From Ceratotherium simum simum (lineage: Eukaryota; Chordata; Mammalia; Perissodactyla; Rhinocerotidae), in contig NW_004454163.1 of NCBI RefSeq assembly GCF_000283155.1, forward strand, positions 1,261,176 to 1,325,175: DNA of 64,000 nt, read 5' to 3'. Numbering within the stretch: the stretch's first letter is position 1; every line of letters starts with the position of its first letter. The notes under the pieces are model-generated. The model was not told the DNA's origin and did not search any database. It saw only the letters and a program-made list of their open reading frames with translations. Below, in pieces: positions 1 through 11,955 of this stretch. The position numbers and the translations under genes are program-made.

Positions 1-1715
1 ACTAGAAAACATAATGCATATTGGTGCCAAAGGGTCTGTATATAAATGATAATGCTTTAATAATAGGTCATTTTTTCACACCAGTAAACTTTCCCAAAGG
101 AAGTATTAGACCTCTAATCATTCAATAATAATTCATTTCATACACTGTAAATAGACCAACAGATGGAATGGATGCTTTAGCTACATGAGTACCAATTAAA
201 AATCGAGTTAAATCACTAGGTCATTATTTGGCTTCAATAATAATTAAAAAATAATTTGTTTGCCCTTTAGATTAATATCGTCTTATATTTCTAATATTTC
301 ACCACAGAGATCTTTGTAATGTTTCTCCAGGGTTCTTGTCTGCATTTATATTAGCAACATCAATAGCAGAAACTGAATGAGTGCCCACTGCATGTGTTGG
401 CCCCTACGCCACTGGCCTGTGATAATAACAATCTTATACGTCTTTAAAGGTTCAACTTTGTAAAGTATGAAACGATGATCAGACGTGGGTATTGCACTTC
501 AATGTACTTTTTAAGCTTCATGAGGCAATAATAACACCACATAGATTGCACCAGGAAACCATGCAAAAATATTATTTTGTCCAATTGAAGACTAGTAAGT
601 TGATAAGATACAGTAAGTAGTCTGCTGAAGGCCACATAGAAGTTTGGTAACTGGCAGTTTAACCCTGAACCCACTTCATTTGACTTCAAAATTTTCAAAG
701 CCTATGACATAGACCCTATCCTGGGTACTCTATGAGTCACACATGGAGAAAAAGTACAAGACATTATACATTCTGAGTTTTAAACAACAGGTACAAAGGG
801 TGTCTTTGTTTCATTGAAGCAGTTACATTAGTTAATTATACTTTGTCACTAGATTTTTTTTTCTTATAGGAGAAATGTGGAGCAGCTTAAACTGATTTTG
901 AAAAATATTGCCAGCATTTTAATATAAATAAAATACCAGTTCAAGAAAAACACAATATTATAGAAATATATATTTTATTGTAGGCTGCTTTTTAGTGCAT
1001 CACATGGGAAATTAATTATATTAAAATGTTCAAATTTCTACTCTATCAACAGTTGCAGATGAGTGAGCCTACGCATGTTTTAAATTATTCTTCAAACAAA
1101 ATAATAGCCACAGGGATTCCAAAAAATTTTGACCATTATCACACAGGTAAATGATCTGAGCAGGAAAATGAACCTTTTGCAATGGCTAGCTTTTGTGAAT
1201 GAAAGTTGACCTTTCTTTTGGAGACAACAGAATTCTGTTTTCAGATTTTAAGAGTGATAAATATAGAATTCTTTTCCTTTCTTAATAATATCATTGTCAT
1301 TGCTCGATTTTGGATTCTAGTGAATATGGTTTCCTTAACTTTAAGTAGATCTCTATTCAAAAGCCATTCATTCCCTAATATATGCTATTGTATACCCAAA
1401 AGTTGGGTATACAAAGATAAAGGATACAGTTTCTACCTCAAAGAATTTACAATTCACTTAGTGAGAAACACACAAATAACAAGAATATTACAATCCAGCA
1501 TGATACATGCTAAGATATATATGAGCCCTGGGTGTTACCACAGTACAAAGTAAGAGGTGTGGGGGTAGGGTGGAGTTGTAAGTGGTGACACTTATTCTGA
1601 ATCTTGAAGTGCATTTACCAAGTCTAAAGACTGCCAAGGGAAAGATTATGAACAGTATTTTACATTGGGCTAAGCAGTTTAGATTGTATTCTATTTAGGA
1701 AGGATTTTTTGCATG
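1..1715. other. Unassigned AT-rich sequence
   Basis: I recognise no gene, RNA or repeat here. Open frames at 444-698 (minus) and 1206-1553 (plus, TTG start) have no domain-like content and look like chance. The sequence may be ancient decayed repeat or unique intergenic DNA. Confidence 0.5.
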
Positions 1716-1938
1716 TGTGAGGAACATCAGCCCTGAGCTAACATCTGCCAATCATCCTCCTTTTGCTGAGGAAGACTGGCCCCGGGCTAACATCCGTGCC
1801 CATCCTCCTCCACTTTACATGGGACGCTGCCACAGCATAGCTTGACAAGCGGTGTGTCGGTGTGCCGCGGGCATCCGAACCTGGGCCGCCAGTAGCAGAG
1901 CGTGTGCACTTAACTGCTAAGCCACGGGGCCAGCCCCA
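1716..1938 (-). mobile_element. ERE-type SINE, minus strand
   Basis: Read on the minus strand it begins with a GGGGCTGGCCCCG head, followed by an A-box-like GTGGCTTAGCAG and a B-box-like GGTTCGGAT. The conserved middle (TGTGGCAGCGTCCCAT) and the 'GATGTTAGC' phrases come next. This is the tRNA-derived SINE layout of the equine ERE family, and all parts are in order, so it is close to full length. The plus-strand side of the tail (1716-1740) has lost its long T run, so this copy is moderately old. Confidence 0.9.
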
Positions 1939-1989
1939 AGTGTGTTGTTTCTTATCCATTCCTTAGATCTTCACTCCAGTTCTCTGGAA

Positions 1990-2234
1990 AATTATGACAT
2001 CAAACTATACCACTAAAACCTCTCCTTGTTTTGATCATCTACCAATATTCAAGTCACTAGCTCTAGTCTTGAAGATGTTAGTATTTCTCTAAACAGCATC
2101 ACTTCTTTCATAATTCATGGTGATTTAAACATTCATGATGACTACTCTTCGAGCATCTTGACCTCCAGTTCCTTAACTTCCTCACTTCTAATGATCTTGT
2201 GCTTCCTCATGTCATGGCCACTGCACTTGTTCAT
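1990..2234 (+). mobile_element. Possible L2/CR1-clade LINE fragment (endonuclease region)
   Basis: The plus strand translates to a stretch including HGDLNIHDD, similar to the GDFNxH signature of the APE endonuclease of CR1/L2-type LINEs. No frame stays open for long and both ends are indistinct. It abuts the end of the ERVL dUTPase remnant, so the boundary is approximate. Alternative: unrelated decayed DNA. Confidence 0.4.
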
Positions 2235-2520
2235 TTACTATCAAAATTGGGTAGAGATTTACCCACAGATGTCCACTAGATTACTGGATGACCTACCAAG
2301 TAGATTCTTCCCTGCCTCTCATTATATAATAGCATCCTAGCTTCTAATGATAAACAGGGCCAGTTGCCTCTGCCAGAGTGATGACTCCTCTCCTTGCCCA
2401 ATGGTTTCAATACACAAGGAATCTTAAGAGATCAGGTGGCATTTGTGGCATTCCCTCTTGGGAACCAGAACCTCTTAACCTCTATGGTCTCCTACCTATT
2501 GCAGACACAGTGCCATATAA
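2235..2520 (-). pseudogene. ERVL dUTPase remnant (end of pol)
   Basis: On the minus strand, below the integrase remnant, pieces of a dUTPase-like domain can be read: a GVITLAEA-like stretch where the family has its GV.LAGVID motif, then a short GHPVI stretch. A dUTPase domain at the C terminus of pol is typical of ERVL (class III) elements and helps to identify the provirus. Stops and frameshifts are frequent and no enzyme can be made. No 3' LTR was recognised below 2235, so the provirus is truncated here. Confidence 0.65.
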
Positions 2521-3885
2521 GGATCACTGACTTAAGGTGTATACTCTTACAGATAATAACTCCCCATCCTTGCAGGTATCTGCTCTAAGTAAGCTCTATT
2601 TTTAAAATGTTGTTCTAACACTCTATCAGGACAGACTGTAACTCTGCTACTGAGTCCTGAGGTCATGCACACTTCTTTGGCTCTAATGCGAGTTCCTTGT
2701 TGCAATGCAATGTTATGTGGGATGCCCACCTTTCAGTGGGTTAAACACTCTGTAGGCCTTTGGATGGTGGTGCTGCCAGAGTCCCTCTGGGCAGGAAAGG
2801 AAAACCACCTGCACAATATTTATATATTTTAGTCAAGAGAAATTGCTGCCCCTTCCATGGTGAAAGGGACACAAAGTAATTAAATTACCACCATGTGGTT
2901 ATTGGATGTCCTTGAGAGATAGTTTCATATATAGGGCTCAATATTGGTCTCTAGTGCCAGTAGTTTGGGGATTTGATGGCAGCAGTATAGGCTCCCGCAT
3001 ATCCTCCATCTTTCTCACATGACTACTCCATTCATGCACCCATTGTGCTAGCACTGGCAGGGTTCAGCGGGGAGAGCAGGGAGTGGTGGCAATGATAGAG
3101 ACTATCTGATGTCAACCGGAAGAGTCATTCTCCCTAATTGGTTGTTTAGTGCCTCTTCCACAGAGACTACTCTGGTTGTTATGAAGACGCCACACAAAAA
3201 TCTTCATACTTTATAGCCACTCCCATCAGTCCATCCACATACTTCTTCCTCTGACCTTCTTGTCCCCAATCTTCTAATTTTTCTCCTTAGAGATCTATGA
3301 CTAACCAGCCAGGCCATTTGCCCTTGCCCATAGGCTTTATACCTGCTTCTCTTTCTACACAAAGTAGATGACTTAGTGGGAGGGTTTTTCTTTCTGCTGC
3401 CTTTGCAGACCACCGTTGAAGGTATTACAGCCATAGTCCACTTTTGGCTTGCGCTCACATACTCAGCTGAATTATCCATGAATTAAGCTCAACATTTCTT
3501 CCTCCAACAGCAGGCCATAAAGGGTCTCCTCATATAGCCATAGGTATAATCTGAGGAAGAGCCACCAGTACAGATATGGTGAATATGATGGGAGTCTGGA
3601 CCAGCTGCTCTAGAGGCTTAATCGTGCCCCTTGGCCCTGATCAGGCCCAATTTTGGATTTTATATTAGAGTGGACTGCTCCTAAGCCTGCCTGAACTTAT
3701 GACATGGTAGGTTCTTACCACATTGTCACTTCGTGTCCCCTGGACAAGCACTCCATGTCTACTAGAGCCTAAGGGTATTGTGTCTAATTATCTGCTGAGA
3801 AGGCATTGTCTTGCTCCTCATCACCAAGGATCAACTTTGGGATTCTTCTATTGGAACTTGTCACAGATTCTACATAATACTTTTT
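2521..3885 (-). pseudogene. ERVL RNase H/integrase remnant
   Basis: Minus-strand fragments in several frames resemble the RNase H to integrase part of a class III retrovirus pol. They include EEALNNQ followed by a MTLPVD-like stretch (about 3115-3170), a tryptophan/histidine-rich segment (HEWSSHV, about 3020) and a DQGT-like segment whose visible remnant is GIPHNIALQQGTR (about 2670-2729). Many stop codons and indels break it. It continues upstream into the reverse transcriptase remnant on the far side of the inserted SINE (3886-4307). It is an inactive fossil. Confidence 0.75.
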
Positions 3886-4307
3886 CTACCATTTTTTGTT
3901 TGTTTGTTAGTACCATCGGATTGATTCTGACTTCTAGCGAACCTGTGTACAGCAGAGCTGAACCCTACCTGGTCTTTTTGCACCATCCTCTCACCTGCCG
4001 GCACTATATCAGATAATGCTCCACTGCATTGGGATTTTCACAGGGTTTTCATGGCCAATTTTTTTGGAAGTGGGTGGCCAGGTCCTTCTTCCTTATCTGT
4101 CTAGTCTGGAAGTTCTGCTGAAACCTGTCCACCATGGGTGACCCTGCTGGTATTTGAAATACTGGTAGCATAGCTTTCAACATTATAGCAACACGCAGCC
4201 ACCACAGTATGACAACTGACAGATGATGGTGTGGTTCCCTGACCAGGAACCGAACCTGGACCATGGCAATAAGAGCACTCAATCTTAAACACTAGACCAC
4301 CATAGAT
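3886..4307 (-). mobile_element. tRNA-Glu-like SINE with RTE-like tail, inserted in ERVL pol
   Basis: On the minus strand the head reads TATGGTGGTCTAGTGTTTAAG, then a GAACC-type B box and CCTGGTCAGGGAACC, closely following a tRNA-Glu sequence. A roughly 300-bp body ends in a GTCAGAATCAATCCGATGG-type tail with a short AAAC repeat (3891-3905 on the plus strand as GTTTGTTTG). The body is shared with the copy at 52201-52591. The element splits the ERVL pol remnant between its reverse transcriptase and integrase parts. Target-site duplications are not readable. This is not the ERE family, which has a different head and tail. Confidence 0.75.
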
Positions 4308-5753
4308 ACCTCTGATACCATAGGTTCTGCCAGGTTGTATGGCCAAAGCAGCAGAGTTGCATGTATCACAGACTAGATTCACTAGATCTCACTCAAGTCT
4401 GCAAATTTCCATGTCACTCAGAGAAGTAATCCCAAGCATGGAATTTGCTGCTTCCAGAACCCAAAGGGGCTGACTCACTTTTGTGCTTTCCTTTTTTAAA
4501 GCATATGTATGAAATTCAATAATTTACTCTTTACTTTGGAGGAGATGTCCTCTCACACCTCTGGACCCTTAAGAACTTCCTTGATGTCTTAGATCCTTGA
4601 ATATTATTCACAGAATTTATTTCCCACATTTTAGAACTCATATGTCTTATCAAGTCTTCCAATGTGCTTACCACTTCTTGCTCATCTGGCCTGATTAATA
4701 TGATGTCATCAAAATAAAGAACCAATGTGATGTTCTGCAGAATGTCCATAAAGTCCAAGTCCTTTGAACAATATCTTGACAGTGAGTGGGAACTTTAACA
4801 CAGCCATTGAACAAAATCATCAATGTATTGTTATTCATCCCAAGTGGTTGTGACCTATTTCTATTCCTTCTTCCAAACTGGGATAGAAATTAACAAGATT
4901 AGTTACCACATATCACATATCTGTAATTATATTAACCTGCTGTAGCAAACACACCACAGTTGGCACAGAAGCTAGCTACAATTTGAGCTACTAATTTGTT
5001 GTAGAATAAACAAGATCATTTACCACATATCATATATCTGAAGCTATATTAACCTGCTCTAGCAAACACACCACAGTTGGCACAGAAGCTAGCTACAGTT
5101 TGAGCTACTAATTAGTTGTATTTGCAGTAGTCCACTGCTGTTCTCTAGAATCCATCAGTATTTGTAGGTATCAGTGAATGAAATGGGGATATGATGAGTA
5201 TCACCAGCCAGGCATCATCTAGATCTTTGAGAGAGGGATTCATTCCTGCCATGGCCCCCTGAATGGAATATTCTTTTTTAATTACTCCTTGCCTTGGTGT
5301 GAGGGCAGTTTCTGATGTTTCTACTTGGCCTTCCCCAACCATATCTTTTATTCCAAGGCCAAGGAATAAATGTGGGAATTTTGCTAACTAAAAAGTCTAT
5401 TCTATTCATTCGTAAATTTAGGGCTTGGGTAAATGACCACTGGATGATTTCATGGACCCAATAAACCCACTGTGAACTACACATGTGTCAAGACCTCATT
5501 TATTACCTGGCCTGCATTTGCTTCCACTCTAACAAGGGCCCCATGACATTGCTTTGGTTTCCTCACCAGCAACACCAACTCAAACCCTTAGTCAAACAGT
5601 GCTGTGTATCCCTTTTTCCCCAATATGTAGTTACCTGAATAAAAAGCCACAGTTTCCTTTAGGGGATCATCACCATAATCACTTAGTGTAGCATCATTAG
5701 GTCCTTTGTCTTAAAGTTGAACATTACCAGAGCCCTGTGGTCCTAGAAAACAG
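4308..5753 (-). pseudogene. ERVL protease/reverse transcriptase remnant
   Basis: The minus strand carries, from 5484 down to 4400, a protease end followed by a reverse transcriptase: a DGF..TAVDY segment near 5150, a VPTVVCLLQQVN-like stretch, then ITLVLYFDDIILI at 4690-4730, which holds the catalytic YxDD box as YFDD. A FGFWKQQIP-like thumb/connection segment follows near 4440-4470. The order and wording are those of ERVL pol. The longest open piece is 75 codons (4531-4758). Frameshifts, stops and a tandem duplication (4892-5121) show it is dead. Confidence 0.85.
4892..5121. repeat. 117-bp tandem duplication inside the ERVL RT remnant
   Basis: Unit 1 (4892-5008) and unit 2 (5009-5121) share nearly all positions. 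Both carry the phrases 'aacacaccacagttggcac' and 'gaagctagctac'. In the reading direction of pol this repeats the start of the RT palm region. The units differ by about eight substitutions, so the duplication is old but younger than the provirus. Confidence 0.9.
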
Positions 5754-6357
5754 TGATGGCTAAAGAAAACCCCCCAACCTTTGTGTTCAGAGAAATTGCT
5801 TACTTCGCAAAGCCACTCCTCCCCATGTGACTTAGATACGGCTCCTGGGTAACTGTCATGTTTACCTATGACAAGGCCAGACATGACCCTCCAAATTCCT
5901 ATTCTTTGTCTTATGAATGACTGCTGTTAGTCCTTGTTGATTGATTGAAACAAAATGCTTGTTACATTGACCAAATCGTCTCCTCCCCAAAGGGTCCTGA
6001 ACTTTCACTCACCTCCTAAGCCTAACTGAGCATTGGAACATGGAAAATCCCCTCCTTAACATGCCTCCCACCCCACCCTGAGAATCAATTGATCTCAGGG
6101 AGAAACATTAACTCTCTGATCATGCCACCTAGTCATCCCTCTCCCTCACACCCAATTCCTTCTAGCTTGGTTTACTCTTCTCCATAAAAGAAAAGCTCTT
6201 TTCTGCTTGAATTTTGGGAAGATTTTAGATCTTACCTTTGGAGCTTTCTCCCTATTGTAAGTTCCTGTTCCCCTAAAACAATAGTAACCCTCCCCTTATT
6301 ACAATACTCTTGAATAAAGTCTCTTTTTACCCACACCTCAATTTTTTTTTATTTGAC
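5754..6357 (+). mobile_element. LTR inserted antisense in the ERVL provirus
   Basis: The block has LTR traits on the plus strand: a TG start near 5754, a CATAAAA TATA-like site near 6183, and the polyadenylation signal AATAAA at about 6312 followed by a T-rich end. ERVL sequence resumes on both sides: a gag/pro segment ends at about 5753 and the gag 3' part restarts at 'gggttccaggtctgaaaac'. It is therefore an insertion that split the provirus. The exact ends and the duplication could not be fixed, and the family was not determined. An old solo LTR is the best reading. Confidence 0.65.
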
Positions 6358-7620
6358 AAGGGTTCCAGGTCTGAAAACTGGATTCAGAAACTGGATGACA
6401 GATCATGTCTCTTCCTTGGGGCAGTTGCTTTCAGTTTCATGAACATCCATCCTTGATTTCTTTTGATTGTATACATTGACCAATATACATGTTGGTAGCC
6501 CATCTATATTTCCCCCAGAAAACCTTGCTTGGTTAACATCTCCATAGATCTCTTTGAGTCATTGCCACCTGGTTATAATTCTGGCCTTGCCACTTTTTAT
6601 ATAATTGCATCCACCTTACTTGTGATGATTAACTGCTGCCACCTGTCCTCTCTAATTTTGAGATCCTGTCATTCCCATTGCAATCAGAAAGACAAGTTTT
6701 CGACAGCATCTCTCATCATTACCCCTGGCTTACAGATGGCAGGCACAACTGAGCTTCTCGATGATTCAGATGTCCTTTTCATGAGATCATTTCTTATCAT
6801 TTTGGTAAATAGAGTGTCCTTCAGACCTACCCCTGAGACATTGTTTATCTACTCTAGCATGCCTATCTCTCTGAGAGTTTTTATCACTTCTTCTACTATA
6901 TTTCATACAGTTCTGGCATTTCTACTTCACTGAGTCTGTGGTTGTTGCTTCCAAGAGCAATCTAGAGCCATACCTTTTGGGTCATTGCCAAGGTATAAAA
7001 TTCTGTATCATAGCACAATGCTGACATATTGACAGGATTTTCCACATCCAACTTTCTATTTCAACCTCCCTGATTCAACAGCCTCAGGATTTAGTCCTAT
7101 ACATACTCTTCTGCTCCTGCTGGTACCTATTGACTAGGTTCTGCAGCTCCTTTGGGTTATAAATCCTTTCTCTCTGTAACAGCCCCATCCCGTCACTTCC
7201 CCAGATTGTGTTGTCATATTATTTTGTGTTATTGTATTATTTTGTGAACAAGAGGAGGAGAAGGGCAGGAAGGAAGCATGAGTTACCTTTCAAGGCAGTC
7301 TGTGCATCAGCTTCAAGTAAGGGGGAATACCACTCTTTAACAGAAAGGAGTGGGCCAATTAGGTAGCTACAGAGCATTCAGGGAAATCGGATCATTCAAC
7401 AATTCCCAGTGCATCAATCCAGGTGTCACTATTCCAAATGTCAGCCCCCAACTCCTTCCCAATTCTGACCTTAGCGGAGCAGCCTTGTCTGGGTTGAGAG
7501 TTTAATCTCCTCTGGAGCTCTGCCACTCTTGGATTAAGTTCTGTGCCAGACCATTGGCTTTCTATTTTCTGCCCTCCAGCTGCGAGAAGAGAAAGTTTAG
7601 TTTCGTGCTTCCAATGAGGC
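6358..7620 (-). pseudogene. ERVL gag remnant
   Basis: On the minus strand, scattered fragments resemble class III gag. These include a KTLREIGMLE stretch (about 6850-6890), a following FTKMIRNDLMKR stretch (about 6785-6810) and an upstream PKELQNLVNRYQQEQ stretch (about 7105-7160). No frame stays open through the region. Together with pol below 5753 it gives the expected 5' to 3' order on the minus strand. The 5' LTR was not recognised upstream, and the boundary near 7620 is a guess. Confidence 0.65.
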
Positions 7621-8065
7621 CTATTGACTTCCAGAATTTGCCTGAAATTGATGATTAATTACTCTTAGCCTTTTGTTGTCTTTCCTCCATAAATAGCCCT
7701 GAGCAACAGACATCTAATTCCATAGTTCTTATAATTACTGCATTCCCCATGTCTCTCAAATGTCTGAGATATTGAACCCTCCAGTGCATCCCTTCCAAAA
7801 GTATACCATTCTAATTCACTACCAGTGAAAGTTTTAATAACTGCACAGCTGCGTCATGTCAGAGGCTATTGATACTCCACCTACCAACAGCGACGTGGTT
7901 TTCACTGCTAGCTGGCTGGTGAGTTTTCACCTCCAAAATCCTATTGTAAAGTACATTTTTGTCACAAAATACCACAGATTTGAGTCTTTGGGAAACAGTT
8001 ACTAACAGAATCTTGTGTAAAGGTGAATTACATAATTTACTTACATAACAAACACTTGGACACAT

Positions 8066-10812
8066 TTAAAAGAAGAGAACTCATACAAAGTATGCGTTCT
8101 CAGAACACAAAAGAATTAAACTAGAAACTATTAACAGAAAGATACTTGGAAAATTCCCAAATAACACATTTCTAAATATCCCATGGATTAAGAAGTCTCA
8201 AGATAAATTAAATGTATTTTGAACTAAATGTGTCAGAGGCAGTAAAAGCAGGGTTTAGAGGGAAATTTATAGCATTGCATGTATATGTTGGAAAAGTAAA
8301 AACCTATAATCAATAACCTCAGCTTCTACTTTAGAAAGTTAGACAAAGAAGAATAAATTAAGCTAAAGCAAGCAGAACAAAAGAAATAATAAAAATTAAA
8401 CCAAAAATCAATGAAATTGAAATGGTAATACAATAGAAAAAATTAATGAAATCAAAAGCTCATTCTTTTAAAAGGTTGGTAAACTTGATAAACCTATAGC
8501 CAAGTTAGTTAAAAAAAAGAGAGGACACAAACTACCAATATCAGAAATGAAAGGGGTCATCACTACTGATCCAATGGACAATAAAAGGATAATAAAGAAA
8601 TACTATGAATAACTGTGTGAACAAATTTAATAACATAGATGAAATGGATGAATTTCTTGAAAGAACAAGCAACAGAAATTCACAGGAGAAACAGATAATC
8701 TGAATAGAATTATATTTGTTAAATAAATTGAACTGATAATTAACAACCTTCCAAAAAAGAAAGCACTAAGCTTAGTTATACTGTTGATTTCTACCAAACA
8801 TTTAAGGAAGAAATAATGTCAGTTCTCTACAATCTCTTACAGCAAATAGAAGCAAAGGGAATACTTTCTAATACATTTTATGAGGCCAGCATTACCCTGA
8901 TACCAAAACCACATACAGACATGTATAAAAAAACTACAGACCAATATCTCTCATGAACACAGATGCACAAATCATCAGAAAAATATTAGAAAATTAAATA
9001 TAGCAATGTGTTAAATTAATAATAGAGCACATCCAAGTAGGATTTATTCTAATTGTGCAAGGCTGGCTCAACACTTGAAAATCAATCATTCTAATTCACC
9101 ATATCAACAGGATAATGAAGAAAAAGCACATGTTCATATCAATTGACTGAGAAAAAAACATTTGACAAATACAAAACTCGTTCAAGACAAAAACACTCAG
9201 CAACCTAGGATGAGATAAAAACTTCCTCAACTCAATGCGGAATATCTACAACAACCTGCAGCTAACATCACACTTAATTGTGAGATATTAGATGTTTACC
9301 AACTGGAAACAAGGCAAGGATATACTCTCTCATTACTCCTAATTAATACTGTATTAGAAGTCCTAGCTAGTGTATTAACTCAAAAAAAAAAAAAAGGAAC
9401 AAAATGTAAACAGATTAGAAAGAAAAAATAAAACTGTCTTTATTTGCAGACATGATTGCCTATATGGAAAATCCCAAAGAATATACCTATAAATTCTTGG
9501 AACTAACAAGTATATTCCTGAGTATGACATCTCGGTATAAAATGTCCATATACTAAAGTCCATTGTTTTCCAATATACTAGCAATTAAAGATTAGAATTT
9601 GAAATTTAAAAATAAATACATTTAAAATAGCTCCTAAAAAATGAAATATGTATAAATGTAACAAAATTAGTACAGGCTTTGTATACAGAAAACTATAAAA
9701 CACTGACGAACAAAATCAAAGAAGATCCAAATAAATAGAGACATATTGTGTTATTATGGACGGGACGCCTCAATATTTTTAAAACGTCAATTCTCCCCAA
9801 CTTGACCGCTCAATTAAATGCAATTCCATCAAAATTTCAGCAAGCTATTTTGTAGATAGTGACAAATGCACAAAAGCAATCCAATGGAGCAAGGATAGAC
9901 TTTTCAACAAGTGGTGCGTGAACAATTGGCTGTCCATATAAAAAAAGAAATAAATAAATTTAAAAAAAGAGAAATAAAGAAATCTAGACATAGGCTTCAT
10001 AACTCATAAAAAGTTAAATCAAAATGGATAAGAGATCTAAATACAAAATGCAAAACTATAAAACTTATAGAAGAGAATATATGAGAAAATCTTTGTGACT
10101 TTGGGTTTGGATACTTGTTTTGAGATACAACGCAAAATGTATGATCCAAGGAAGAAGCAATTGATAATTTGAACTTTACTAAAATTATTAAATTTAACTT
10201 ATTAAAATGAAAAAATATTGCTTTGTGAAAGATACTGTTGAGAGGAAGGAATGACAAGCCACATACTAGGAGGACATATTTGCAAAACACAGATCTGTTA
10301 AAGGATTTGTATCCAAAATATGGAAAGAACACTTACAAGTCAAAAATAAAGAAACAATCTATCCAATTAAATATATGAGTAAAAGATCTGAACAGATACT
10401 TCTCCAAGGAAGATATACAGACAACAAATAATATGCAAAAAGATGGTCTACATCACGTTTTTAGGGAAATGCAGACTAGAACAACAATAAGGTATCACTA
10501 CATACTTACAAGAGTAGCTAAAATCCAAAAAACTAACAGTACCAATTCTAGAAAAGATGTGGAACAACAGGGATGCATATTTATTGCTGGTGGGAATGCA
10601 AAATTGTTCAGCTGCTTTGCAAGACACTTTGGTAGTTTTTATAAAGGTAAACATAATCTTACCATGTGATCCAGCAACTTAGTTCTTAGATATTTAACCA
10701 ACTGATTTGAAATAGGGGAAATTGGGTGTGGAGTGTATCAGAACTCACTATACTATCTCTGCAATTTTTCTGTAAATCTAAAACTATCTAAAATTAAAAA
10801 CTCACTTAAAAA
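8066..10812 (+). mobile_element. Old L1 LINE fragment (ORF2 and 3' end)
   Basis: The plus strand reads as L1 ORF2 with many stops. It has a reverse-transcriptase-region stretch around 8880-9180, then LFADMIAYMENPKE near 9440-9480, then the typical ORF2 C-terminal tail (10420-10690), and finally an L1-like 3' end (10735-10812). The catalytic FADD box is reduced to FAD by loss of one codon. Much of the 3' UTR is missing between 10710 and 10735. It is 5' truncated and mutated throughout, so it is an old mammalian-wide L1 type. Confidence 0.85.
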
Positions 10813-10904
10813 TTAAAATAGTAGGATAATAAGAAATATTTGTAAAGTACCTAAAGATATATCTAAAGAAAAGATATAATTCATATTCAGTAAATTATAA
10901 AATT

Positions 10905-11784
10905 TTATTTCAAGTCACTAATAAAGACATAAATATATGCATCATTTTCATAAATGAAAAAAACATTCTAGAGGTGATGTCAAATATTCCAAACTATAAT
11001 GTATAAATTCAATTAATTCCAACTGAAATCTCGTGTGTGTGTGTGCATGTTTGTGTAAAATTTTATGGTTTTATCTTAAAATATGTATGGAAGTTTTAAG
11101 AATGGCTAAAAAATCTTTGACAAATAAGAATAAGAGATAAGGCCCAGAAACAAGATCAATTACAAAGATATAATAATTAAGAAAGTATGTTAGTCATAGA
11201 ATGACAGACTAATTCATAGGAATATGACGAATTGAGAAAGAGTGAACTATAGAATTAATGGTGTTGAGACAGTTATGCATAAATTATAAAGGAAGCAACT
11301 CATAAGTTTGATATATTCAAACACTGAAAAAACAAAACTTATTCTCATAAAAAGTTACCAAAATAAAATAAAATAACAAACCACAGAATTTAAGAGAATA
11401 TATCTGACGTAAACTAATAAAGGATTAAGATTCAGACTACAGAAATAAATCCTACAATTCATCAAAGAAAAAGAACAACTTTAGAGAACAAAGAGAAAAA
11501 TGTAAACAAGAAATAATGAACAAAAGAAGAACCCTACATGCATTACCTAATAAATATGATAATACAAATAATCATACTGATTCCAGTTAAAACACTAATA
11601 TGCTATTATTTTGGCAAAATTAAAAAAAACTAGAAACACTAATGTTGGTGATAGAAACTCTCATATACTCCTGATGAGCTTATAAAATGGCATAACAAAT
11701 TTGAAAATGTACGTGTCTGTAGCCAATTGAGTTGAGGACCTACATACCCTACAGTTCAGCAATTCCATACCTAAGAATCTAAAG
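10905..11784 (+). mobile_element. Second old L1 fragment, part 1
   Basis: AT-rich plus-strand sequence resembling late L1 ORF2. It has a degenerate 'ttatatggaa...gaatggctaaaa' region near 11070-11110 and a 'tactcctgatgagcttataaaatgg' region near 11665-11695 matching the usual ORF2 tail. It carries many stops and a short GT run at 11033-11046. It continues after the MER5-like insertion at 11956. Its separation from the L1 at 8066-10812 rests on order: ORF2 sequence starts again after an L1 3' end. Confidence 0.6.
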
Positions 11785-11955
11785 CAGTGATTTCCATTCC
11801 TGGAATCGTATCAGAATCATTTGGTGAACTTGTAAAAATACCAATCTTCCTTGGCATCCCATTCATACAGGATCTCTGGAGGTGGGGCTTAGTCATTGGG
11901 ATTATTTAATTTTGATTTGTAAAAAGAGGCGCCTACTATTGCAGCATTTTGATAA
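11785..11955 (+). mobile_element. MER5-like hAT non-autonomous DNA transposon
   Basis: The phrases 'cagtgatttccattcctgg', 'ggtgaacttgtaaaaat' and 'tctctggaggtggggctta' in this order follow the MER5-type MITE layout. It sits inside the second L1 fragment, whose 3' part resumes afterwards. Terminal inverted repeats and the 8-bp duplication are no longer clear. Confidence 0.6.

Noticed and set aside
1..430. Possible nuclear copy of mitochondrial DNA
   Set aside because: The AT-rich text suggested it at first, but I could not recognise any mitochondrial gene in either strand.
4531..4758. A functional reverse transcriptase gene (YFDD box present)
   Set aside because: Only 75 codons are open and both sides are full of stops and frameshifts; it is an ERVL fossil.
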